NCBI GenBank assembly: GCA_020634815.1
Contig: JACKBA010000057.1
Location: 1 to 26,305, forward strand
Length of the DNA stretch: 26,305 nucleotides
Direction of reading: 5' to 3'
Source: Caldilineaceae bacterium
GTDB taxonomy: Bacteria > Chloroflexota > Anaerolineae > Caldilineales > Caldilineaceae
Shown: positions 15,219-22,095 of the stretch, piece after piece
Position numbering within the stretch: the stretch's first letter is position 1
How the letters are laid out: every line of letters starts with the position of its first letter
Program-made: the position numbers and the translations under genes
Notes under the pieces: generated by a model
The model's input: only the letters and a program-made list of their open reading frames with translations
Told to the model about the DNA's origin: nothing
The model's database searches: none

Positions 15219-16070
15219 CTACTCCTCCCGTTTCCATTTCACAATGCGTTTCTCGGCCAGGGCAACGAGCGCGTAGGCGGCCATGCCCAGCAGCGCGGCC
15301 ATGATGATTGTCGCCCACAGAAAGCCGGGGTTGAAGGTGTTGTACTGCGAGCCGACGACGATCTGCACGCCGATGCCGCGCGTCGAACCCACGGGCAGTT
15401 CGCCGATGATGGCGCCAATGATGCTGGCTGTAGCCGAGATCTTGAGCGCGGTGAAGAGATAGGGCACCGAGGCGGGCAGGCGCAGCAGGCGGAAGATCTG
15501 GTTGTCGGTGGCGGCGTAGGAGCGCATGAGCAGCAGCGCGTCGCGATCGACCGATTCCAGCCCGCGCAGCACGTTGATGACCACCGGGAAGAAGGTCAAA
15601 TAGGCCGCGATGATGGACTTGGAGAGCCACGGCGGCGCGCCGAGCCGGCCCATGCCCACCACAATCATGGGCGCGATGGCGATGATGGGCACCGTCTGCG
15701 AGGCGATGACATAGGGCAGGAAGCCGCGGCGCAGGGGCAGATAGCGCTGGAAGAGCACGGCAATGGCAAAGCCGGTGACGCTGCCGAGCGTGAAACCGAC
15801 GAGCGCTTCGAAGGCGGTGTACGCGGCATCCTGGAGCAGGACGAGCCACACCGGCCCCTTGGGCGTCGGGCGCACGAAGGCCTCGGCGATCTGCGCCAGG
15901 TGGGGCAGCTTGTAATCGGGAATCTCAAAGATCGCCTTGCTGCCTTCCCAGATGAGGGCGACGAGGACGAAAGCGATCAGATAGCCGGAAAGCAGCCAGA
16001 GCCAGCGCGGCATAGAGCGACCCTGCCGGTCCGCGCCGGTCGATTCGTTGAGGGTGACGGAGTTGGTCAT
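15219..16070 (-). CDS. ABC importer permease (SsuC/ThiX-like), first copy
   Basis: A 283-residue membrane protein with about six helices and a 20-residue polar N-terminus. The coupling loop LLMRSYAATDNQIFRLLRLPAS closely matches the second permease at 13515-14306, showing that the two are paralogues that could form a heterodimeric channel. The start is ATG at 16070, 6 bases after the stop of the molybdopterin-subunit gene; the ATPase follows after 5 bases. This packing ties the importer to the hydroxylase in one transcript. Confidence 0.92.
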   Translation of the reverse strand: MTNSVTLNESTGADRQGRSMPRWLWLLSGYLIAFVLVALIWEGSKAIFEIPDYKLPHLAQIAEAFVRPTPKGPVWLVLLQDAAYTAFEALVGFTLGSVTGFAIAVLFQRYLPLRRGFLPYVIASQTVPIIAIAPMIVVGMGRLGAPPWLSKSIIAAYLTFFPVVINVLRGLESVDRDALLLMRSYAATDNQIFRLLRLPASVPYLFTALKISATASIIGAIIGELPVGSTRGIGVQIVVGSQYNTFNPGFLWATIIMAALLGMAAYALVALAEKRIVKWKREE

Positions 16071-16076
16071 GGCGCG

Positions 16077-18419
16077 CTAACTTGCCTTTGCGGCCTGCAC
16101 CAGCTCGTACAGCCGGCTGGGGCTCAGCGGGATCTCGAGGATCTCCAGCTCCACGCCGTGCAGGGCATCCTCGATCGCCTGGGCAAAGAGCGGGCCGACG
16201 GGAATGGCGCCCGCCTCGCCCGCACCCTTGATGCCCAGTGGGTTGAGCGGCGACGGCGTCTCCACATGGTCGGTCTCGATGCGCGGCACCGTGTCCGAGG
16301 TGGGCAGCAGGTAATCCATGAAGGAGGCGTTGAGCAACTGGCCATTCTCGTCGAAGGCGAGCTGCTCGTAAAAGGCGTTGCCAATGCCCTGCGCCACGCC
16401 GCCGTGAATCTGCCCTTCGAGGATCATGGGATTGATGACGCGGCCGCAGTCGTGCACGACCACGTAGCGCTTGATCGCCACCAGCAGCGTCTCCGGGTCC
16501 ACCTCCACGATCATGGCGTGAACACCTGACGCGGTGGCGCCGCGTTCCGGACCGAAGTAGTCGGTCGCCTCCAGCCCCGGCTCGGTGCCCGGCTTGACCG
16601 CGCCGCGCATGGGGTTGGCGCGCACGGCCAGGTCGCCCAGCTTGATGGCCGTCTGCGGCGAGCCCACGACGCTCACCGTGCCGTCGACCAGCTCCAGGTC
16701 GGCCTCGTCGACCTCCAGTTCGTCGCTCGCCTTCTTGAGAATCTTCTTGCGCACGGCCAGCGCGGCGGCGTTGATGGCGTTGCCCGCCACGACCGCGCCG
16801 CGCGAGGCAAAGGTGCCCGCACCCCAGTAGAACTCCGACGTGTCGCCGGTGACGAGGCGCACATTCTCGGGCGCGACGCCAAGCTGGTCGGCCACGATCT
16901 GGGCGAAGGAGGTGAAGTGTCCCTGCCCCTGCGTGCCGATGCCCGTGGCCACGCTGACGCGGCCCGACGCCTCGACGGTCACCTTGGCGCCCTCGTAGGG
17001 GCCGATGCCCGTCCCTTCCACATAGGTGACGATGCCCAGGCCCACGTGCTTACCCTCCGCGCGCAAGCGCGGCTGCTCCTCGGCGATGAAGCGGGCATAG
17101 TCGATCAGCGCGACGGCCTTCTGCATGGCGGGCAGGTAGTTGCCGCTGTCGTAGGTGAGGGGGGCAAAGTCCTGGTAGATGATCTCGTTGGTGTACGGGA
17201 ACTTCTCGGGCGCGATGAAGTTGCGCGTGCGGATCTCGACCTTGTCGATGCCCAGTTCTTTGGCGGCGATGTCGAGCAGGCGCTCCATGACGAAGACGCC
17301 ATGCTGGCGGCCCGCGCCGCGGTAGGGGGTGACGATGGGCTTGTTGGTAAAGACGGAGGTGAATTCGCTGGTATAGTTTGCCACGTCGTACTGGCCGAGC
17401 AGCGTGCACTGGCTGTTGAGCGCGACGGTGAGGCCGTAGGGGGCATAGGCGCCGGCGTCGTGCAGGAAGACATCCTTGACGCCCAAAATCTTGCCGTCGC
17501 GCGTCAGCGCCATCTCCGCCCAGTGCACCTGGCCGCGCTCTTGCGTCGTGGCGTAGAAGTTCTCCTGGCGATCCTCGATCCACTTGACGGGGCGGTTGAG
17601 GCGCATGGCAATCCAGGGCAGCAGCACCTCTTCCTGGTAGAACATCATGATCTTGGGCCCAAAGCCGCCGCCGATGAAGGGGGCGATGACGCGCACCTGC
17701 TTCTCGGAGAGGCCGAGCATGGCCGCCAGCCCGTTACGGATGGGGATGGGCGCCTGCGTCGTGTCCCACACGGTCATCTGCTGGTTGCGCGCATCCCAGT
17801 CGACGACGATGCCGCGGTTTTCCATGGCGGCGGCAGTGCCGCGGTCGTAGTGCAGCTTGCGGCGGATGACGACGTCGGCCTGCGCGGCGGCCTGCTCGTA
17901 GTCGCCCTTGCGCTGGATGACGTGGGCGTTGACGTTGGCGTCGAGGTCATCGTGCACCCGCGCCGCATCGGGCGCCAGCGCCGCTTCGAGATCGACGATG
18001 GCGGGCAGCAACTCCACGTCCATGAAGATCTGCTCGGCAGCGTCCTCGGCCTGGTAGCGGCTTGCGGCGACGACGACGGCCACCGGCTCGCCGACAAAGC
18101 GCACTTTGTCCCTGGCCAACGGCACCTGCATGCGCGGGTTGAAGACGATGTCCTTCACCGGCGGCGGCGGCACGAGTAACGGTCCGGGCTGCCAGTAGTC
18201 GCCCAGGTCGGTCGCCGTGTAGATAGCGACGACGCCCGGCATGGCCGCGGCCGCGCTCGTGTCGATGCTCTTGATGCGGGCGTGCGCGTAGGGGCTGCGG
18301 TAGAAGGCCACGTGCAACATGCCCGGCAGGTGAACGTCGTCCGTAAAGAGCGCCTGCCCGGTGAGCAGCCGCGGATCCTCGTTGCGCTTGATTGGTTGTC
18401 CGAAGTAGCGTGTGGCCAT
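16077..18419 (-). CDS. Molybdopterin-binding large subunit, xanthine dehydrogenase / form II CoxL family
   Basis: A 780-residue protein of the usual length. GGGFGPK (250-256) and the active-site loop PYRGAGR (365-371) are present. This is the AYRGAGR type of form II / xanthine-dehydrogenase-like enzymes, not the AYRCSFR loop of true aerobic CO dehydrogenase. The base-catalyst glutamate is in GAGEAG near residue 735. It binds the Mo-MCD cofactor and hydroxylates a carbon next to nitrogen in heterocycles or aldehydes, with water as oxygen source. The ATG is at 18419, 2 bases after the 2Fe-2S subunit stop; a permease gene follows after 6 bases. The exact substrate is not determined by the sequence. 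Confidence 0.95.
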   Translation of the reverse strand: MATRYFGQPIKRNEDPRLLTGQALFTDDVHLPGMLHVAFYRSPYAHARIKSIDTSAAAAMPGVVAIYTATDLGDYWQPGPLLVPPPPVKDIVFNPRMQVPLARDKVRFVGEPVAVVVAASRYQAEDAAEQIFMDVELLPAIVDLEAALAPDAARVHDDLDANVNAHVIQRKGDYEQAAAQADVVIRRKLHYDRGTAAAMENRGIVVDWDARNQQMTVWDTTQAPIPIRNGLAAMLGLSEKQVRVIAPFIGGGFGPKIMMFYQEEVLLPWIAMRLNRPVKWIEDRQENFYATTQERGQVHWAEMALTRDGKILGVKDVFLHDAGAYAPYGLTVALNSQCTLLGQYDVANYTSEFTSVFTNKPIVTPYRGAGRQHGVFVMERLLDIAAKELGIDKVEIRTRNFIAPEKFPYTNEIIYQDFAPLTYDSGNYLPAMQKAVALIDYARFIAEEQPRLRAEGKHVGLGIVTYVEGTGIGPYEGAKVTVEASGRVSVATGIGTQGQGHFTSFAQIVADQLGVAPENVRLVTGDTSEFYWGAGTFASRGAVVAGNAINAAALAVRKKILKKASDELEVDEADLELVDGTVSVVGSPQTAIKLGDLAVRANPMRGAVKPGTEPGLEATDYFGPERGATASGVHAMIVEVDPETLLVAIKRYVVVHDCGRVINPMILEGQIHGGVAQGIGNAFYEQLAFDENGQLLNASFMDYLLPTSDTVPRIETDHVETPSPLNPLGIKGAGEAGAIPVGPLFAQAIEDALHGVELEILEIPLSPSRLYELVQAAKAS

Positions 18420-18421
18420 GG

Positions 18422-18898
18422 TTACTTACGCGCCGCCAACAGCACCGCGTCCACAATATTCTGGTACCCCGTACAGCGGCAGATGTTGCCGGAGAGCACG
18501 TCGCGGATGGCAGCCTCGTCGGGCTGCGGGTTTTCCTCCAGGAACGGGACGAGCGTCATCAGGAAGCCGGGCGTGCAGTAGCCGCATTGCAGGGCGTGTG
18601 TCTCGCGGAAGGCGGCCTGCAACGGGTGCAGCTTGTCCGGATCGGCCGACAGCCCCTCGACGGTCGTCAGCGCGTGGCCGTCGGCCTGCACGGCGAACAT
18701 GATGCACGCGCGCACGGCCGCGCCATCCATGAGGATCGTGCACGCGCCGCACGAGCCGTGCTCGCAGCCGACATGCGTGCCGGTCAGGTTCAGTTCATGG
18801 CGCAGAAAGTCGGAGAGCAGCATGCGGGGTTCGATGCTGCGCTCCACGGCCACGCCATTGACGGTCAGACGAATTGTGTACAGATCTATCACTTGCAC
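18422..18898 (-). CDS. 2Fe-2S small subunit of the molybdenum hydroxylase (CoxS/XdhC-type)
   Basis: A 158-residue protein with both expected clusters: the plant-type ferredoxin motif GCEHGSCGAC (Cys45, 50, 53) with Cys65, and the second motif CGYC (105, 108) with CRC (140, 142). It passes electrons from molybdopterin to the FAD subunit. The start is GTG at 18898 (GTG at 18892 is an alternative); no strong ribosome-binding site is seen. The large subunit follows 2 bases downstream. It is separated from the FAD-subunit gene (19739-20617) by a membrane-protein gene and a direct repeat, which is unusual for this operon type. Confidence 0.95.
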   Translation of the reverse strand: MQVIDLYTIRLTVNGVAVERSIEPRMLLSDFLRHELNLTGTHVGCEHGSCGACTILMDGAAVRACIMFAVQADGHALTTVEGLSADPDKLHPLQAAFRETHALQCGYCTPGFLMTLVPFLEENPQPDEAAIRDVLSGNICRCTGYQNIVDAVLLAARK

Positions 18899-18944
18899 TT
18901 ACCCAACATTCGCAACACGGGCGCTCTACCCCTTCAACGAATCA

Positions 18945-19047
18945 CGACGATACAAGTCGGCGGCGTTTCGCCCCTCGCCCCTCGCCCCTCCAACGCCAAT
19001 CGCGACGAAACAAGTCGGCAGCGTTTCGCCCCTCGCCCCTCGCAACT
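18945..19047. repeat. 58-bp period direct repeat before the 2Fe-2S subunit
   Basis: CGACGA(T/A)ACAAGTCGGC is followed by GGCGTTTCGCCCCTCGCCCCTCG-like sequence at 18945-18988 and again at 19003-19046, with few mismatches. CGCCCCT is further reiterated inside each copy. The copies fill the gap between the membrane-protein stop (19057) and the 2Fe-2S start (18898). Role unknown. Confidence 0.75.
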
Positions 19048-19056
19048 CGCCCCTCC

Positions 19057-19644
19057 CTAATTGACGTATCGGCCGCGCACGTTGCGAATCTGCCACTGCG
19101 CCAGGACGCCGATCGCGAGCACGGTCAGGAAGACGGCAAAGGCTGGGCCGGTGAAGGGAATCTGCGCCGAATTGTGCGCCGCTTCGACACCGGTGACCGC
19201 CTGTGGGAAGAGCTCGGTCAGGCCGAGGATGACGGCGTAGGCGCCGGCCAGCGTCGTGGCAAAGATGATGACCCAGTCGCCCAGCCGGTTGCCAAAGAAG
19301 CCGATGACGCCGGCGCCTGCCACAACCAGGATGATGACCAACCAGCTCGGCATGCTGCCGGGCAGGAGCGAGGCAATCACCAACACCAAAATGGCGCCAA
19401 GAACGCCGCCGGCCAGATGGAGCGCCAGACGTACCATCGTAAAGCCGATGACGGCGAGGATCGCACCGACGACCAGGCTGATGATGAACTGCATCATCGG
19501 GTCCATGGCCGAGAAGAGCCAGGATGCCAGCGAATAGCCAAGAATGAACAGGCCGACGGCGAGCGAGAAGCGGAAGAGCATTCCTCCGTAGACCAGGAGG
19601 AAGATGCCACAGCCAATCATCACGAGTCCAATGAGCCACTCCAT
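19057..19644 (-). CDS. Polytopic membrane protein, DUF4203-like
   Basis: A 195-residue protein with about six or seven hydrophobic segments (near residues 3-22, 25-44, 50-70, 74-94, 98-117, 122-142 and 165-182) and little else. The pattern resembles DUF4203/TM7SF3-type bacterial membrane proteins; this is a weak match from memory. The C-terminus is basic (RNVRGRYVN). The ATG at 19644 is preceded by AAGGAAAGGA. It is inserted between the FAD and 2Fe-2S subunit genes of the hydroxylase on the same strand. A role in transport or anchoring is possible but unproven. Confidence 0.8.
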   Translation of the reverse strand: MEWLIGLVMIGCGIFLLVYGGMLFRFSLAVGLFILGYSLASWLFSAMDPMMQFIISLVVGAILAVIGFTMVRLALHLAGGVLGAILVLVIASLLPGSMPSWLVIILVVAGAGVIGFFGNRLGDWVIIFATTLAGAYAVILGLTELFPQAVTGVEAAHNSAQIPFTGPAFAVFLTVLAIGVLAQWQIRNVRGRYVN

Positions 19645-19738
19645 GGGTTGATTTCCTTTCCTTGACGGGCAAGAGGTATGAATGTTTGCTACAACAGATT
19701 GACTGACGATGTGCCTGCGGTCGCCCCTGATGAGTGGC

Positions 19739-20617
19739 CTATGCCTGGACGGCGCGACCGAATGCCTCCTGTAGTGCGCGCCGTCCCAGCACCTCTACCA
19801 GGTGGCGGCGATAGGCCGGCGTGGCGTGGATGTCGCCCAGCGGGTCGATGTCCTGCTGCGCGGCCGCGCGTGCGGCCGCAGCAATCACGCCGTCATCGGC
19901 CGGCTGGCCGAGCAGCACTGCCGCCGCTGACGGCGCCGCGGTCGGACCCTCGCCCACGCTGAAGTAGATCAGCCGGGCGGCGCGACACAGCCCGGCGGGG
20001 TCGAGTTCGACCACCGCCGCCACCCCCACGATGGCGTAGTCGCCGTGGCGCCGTGCGATCTCCTGGATTGACCAGCCCGCACGCGCTGGCATCGCCGGTA
20101 TTTCGATCTCGGCGATCAATTCATCTTCCTGCAACGCCGTTGTGAAGAGGCCGATGTAAAAATCGGCGGCGGCGACCCAGCGCGCACCGCGCCGGCTTTG
20201 CAGGCGAAAGCGTGCGCCGAGCGCGACCATGACGGCGGGCAATTCGGCGGCGGGGTCGGCATGGGCCAGGCTGCCGCCCAGGGTGCCGCGGTTGCGAATC
20301 TGCACGTGGGCGATGTAGGGCATCGTTGCGTGGAGCAGCGGTGCGCGGCTGGCCACGGCCGCGCTGCGTTCGAGCGTGCGCTGGCGGGTCAGCGCGCCGA
20401 TACGCAGGCCGCCGCCGGCATCCTCGTCGAGGAAGGCCAGTTCCGCCACGCGGTTGATATCCACAAGCGCGGCCGGCTGCGCCAGGCGGAAATTCATGGT
20501 CGGGATGAGGCTCTGCCCGCCGGCCAGCACCTTGCCGTCGTAGCCATGCTGTGCGAGGAGATCGAGAGCCTCGTCCAGGTTGTGTGGTGCAAAATAGGCA
20601 AAGGGAGCCGGCTTCAT
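19739..20617 (-). CDS. FAD-binding medium subunit of the molybdenum hydroxylase (CoxM/XdhB-type)
   Basis: A 292-residue protein. The FAD-binding motifs of the family are present: AGGQSLIPTMNFRLAQP (about 33-49) and IRNRGTLGGSLAHADPAAELP (about 104-124). It reoxidises the 2Fe-2S subunit through FAD and hands electrons to NAD or another acceptor. The start at 20617 has GGAG 10 bases upstream. The cyclase gene is upstream beyond a palindromic element; the 2Fe-2S and Mo subunits lie downstream after the membrane protein. All three subunits needed for a working enzyme are thus encoded. Confidence 0.94.
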   Translation of the reverse strand: MKPAPFAYFAPHNLDEALDLLAQHGYDGKVLAGGQSLIPTMNFRLAQPAALVDINRVAELAFLDEDAGGGLRIGALTRQRTLERSAAVASRAPLLHATMPYIAHVQIRNRGTLGGSLAHADPAAELPAVMVALGARFRLQSRRGARWVAAADFYIGLFTTALQEDELIAEIEIPAMPARAGWSIQEIARRHGDYAIVGVAAVVELDPAGLCRAARLIYFSVGEGPTAAPSAAAVLLGQPADDGVIAAAARAAAQQDIDPLGDIHATPAYRRHLVEVLGRRALQEAFGRAVQA

Positions 20618-20751
20618 CAGCGAGCTTCTCCGGTCGTTACGCTGTGGATGATGCACCGCCGGGTGGACCGGTGCCGTTGCGCGTGGATTATAGGCGAGCG
20701 GGATCGGGCTTGTCAAACAGCCAGCACGGATTCGGGCTGGGACGAGCCCGC

Positions 20752-20855
20752 TTGACGCAGAGACGCCGAGGCGCAGAGAAAAACGCAGAGAAAAGCCCTG
20801 CTTCGTTGTGGCGTTGCCTCTGCAAACCTCTGCATCTCTGCGCCTCCGCGTCAAA
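20752..20855. repeat. CGCAGAGG-type interspersed palindrome, copy 2
   Basis: The left arm TTGACGCAGAGACGC... (from 20752) pairs with ...GCGCCTCCGCGTCAA (to about 20854), with inner CGCAGAG/CTCTGC arms. It is closely related to copy 1 at 8499-8607. It lies between the cyclase stop (20874) and the FAD-subunit start (20617) and could attenuate transcription between them. Confidence 0.8.
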
Positions 20856-20873
20856 ATCGGCGCGGTGACCGTG

Positions 20874-21737
20874 CTATTTCTTCTTGTCCTTTTTCTCTTT
20901 CTTGTCTTTCTTGCCCTTCTTCTCCTTCTTGGGCGCGGCGTCGAGCTCGTCCTCGTCGATCCAGGCCACCGCGCGGCAGAAGGCAGCCTCGCCACCCTTG
21001 AAGAGCCACGGGAACGCGCCGATGGTCAGCCGGCGATTGTGCAGGCGCGGGTCGCCGATGGCGCCGCCCAGGTTCTCTACGTGCACGCAGTCGTGCGGGA
21101 AGAGGGCGTTGTGCGTGAGTTGGTACGCCTCGGGCGGGAAGAGCGTGTCGATCTGGTCGGCGCCGAACTTGCGCTCGACCTGGGCGCGCACGCGCTGCCA
21201 GTGATCCAGCCCGCCCTTGCCCAGGAAGCGGCCGATGGGCAGGTTCATGGGGTGGTCGGTGGAGATCATGTCGACGCCCCACACGTGAATCTTCTTCTCG
21301 ATGAGCCACGGCACGATGGAGTGGTGCGGGCCGGGATGGCGGTGGATGTACTTCTCCTCGTCGCCTTCGGGGCTGAGGAAGGAGTATTTCCACCAGCCGG
21401 TGTGGATGAAGAGGATATCGCCCTCGCGCACCTCGACGCGCTCCTCGATCATCTCTGGCGTGAAGATATCCAACTCGTCGAGCGCGTCGCTCAGGTCGAC
21501 GATGATGCCCGGACCCCACAGCCACTCCAGCGGCAGTTGATCGATGGTCTTGCCGTTGGTGACGAAGTGGCGCGGCGCGTCCAGGTGCGTGCCCATGTGG
21601 TTGGAGGTCTGGATGTACTGCGCGTTGACACCGTGCTCGGACTTGCGCTTGAAGTACTTGACCTCAAAGGGCGGGTAGAAGGGCCAGAACGAGCAGTCCT
21701 GGTTGAGCGGTTGTGACAGGTCAAAAATCTTTTGCAT
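20874..21737 (-). CDS. Cyclase / kynurenine-formamidase-like hydrolase with a lysine-rich tail
   Basis: A 287-residue protein of the cyclase family (PF04199). The metal-binding signature HMGTHLDAPRH (47-57) is intact, with further conserved DMISTDHP sequence. Family members such as kynurenine formamidase and isatin hydrolase hydrolyse amides or open lactam rings using Mn or Zn. The last about 20 residues are almost all Lys/Glu/Asp (KKEKKGKKDKK and onward), which is not part of the family fold; the body ends near residue 265. The ATG at 21737 follows GGAAGGA. It lies between the FdrA-like gene and the hydroxylase genes on one strand, which fits a ring-opening step after hydroxylation. The substrate is inferred only in general terms. 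Confidence 0.93.
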   Translation of the reverse strand: MQKIFDLSQPLNQDCSFWPFYPPFEVKYFKRKSEHGVNAQYIQTSNHMGTHLDAPRHFVTNGKTIDQLPLEWLWGPGIIVDLSDALDELDIFTPEMIEERVEVREGDILFIHTGWWKYSFLSPEGDEEKYIHRHPGPHHSIVPWLIEKKIHVWGVDMISTDHPMNLPIGRFLGKGGLDHWQRVRAQVERKFGADQIDTLFPPEAYQLTHNALFPHDCVHVENLGGAIGDPRLHNRRLTIGAFPWLFKGGEAAFCRAVAWIDEDELDAAPKKEKKGKKDKKEKKDKKK

Positions 21738-21743
21738 GATTGG

Positions 21744-21842
21744 TTATCCTTCCCTGGTTCTGATTTTGGTGTGACTGACAATCACAAGTCTGTTCTTCAA
21801 CTGAGCCGGCGTCCGGTTTTCCAGGTAGCTCAGACCATCCTT
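21744..21842 (-). pseudogene. Remnant C-terminus of a DUF5615-like toxin
   Basis: Directly after and overlapping the DUF433 stop, an open frame reads YLENRTPAQLKNRLVIVSH then TKIRTREG and a TAA. This resembles the C-terminal strand and tail of DUF5615 (PIN-like) toxins, which normally follow DUF433 antitoxins. There is no start codon, and the acidic active-site region is missing. Assignment is from memory of the family and is tentative. Confidence 0.4.
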
Positions 21843-22027
21843 TCATATTCTACGCACGCTTGGATATCTTCCACGGACAACTGTGGGTAGTAATCTTGGA
21901 CGATTTGAGCAAAGGGAATGCCGTGGGCGATCAGTTCGAGCACCATTGTCACTGGGATACGCGTCCCCCGAACGCAGGGTTTCCCGCCAAGCACCCCTGA
22001 TCTGATCTCGATTCGTTGTGTCACCAT
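21830..22027 (-). CDS. DUF433-family antitoxin-like protein
   Basis: A 65-residue protein with the DUF433 hallmark IRSGVLGGKPCVRGTRIPV followed by a helix-turn-helix-like LIAHGIPFAQIVQDYYPQLSVEDIQACVEY. DUF433 proteins are presumed antitoxins of DUF5615 toxins. I chose the ATG at 22027 because GGAGGTGA sits 6 bases upstream; a longer frame from 22072 has no such site. Only what seems to be the tail of a toxin remains downstream, so this is probably an orphan antitoxin. Confidence 0.85.
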   Translation of the reverse strand: MVTQRIEIRSGVLGGKPCVRGTRIPVTMVLELIAHGIPFAQIVQDYYPQLSVEDIQACVEYERMV

Positions 22028-22095
22028 GAATATCACCTCCATATCGCCATTATACGCGCTGTGGACCTGCAACGACTCGACGACTTTGTCGCTGC

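Noticed and set aside
14425..15849. Fusion of permease and ATPase in one long frame
   Set aside because: The frame upstream of 15213 is the out-of-frame shadow of the permease gene; the ATPase has its own GGAGGAG and ATG.
16077..20617. Aerobic carbon monoxide dehydrogenase
   Set aside because: The active-site loop is PYRGAGR, the form II / xanthine-dehydrogenase type, not AYRCSFR of true CO dehydrogenase, and no CoxD/E/F-type maturation genes are seen.
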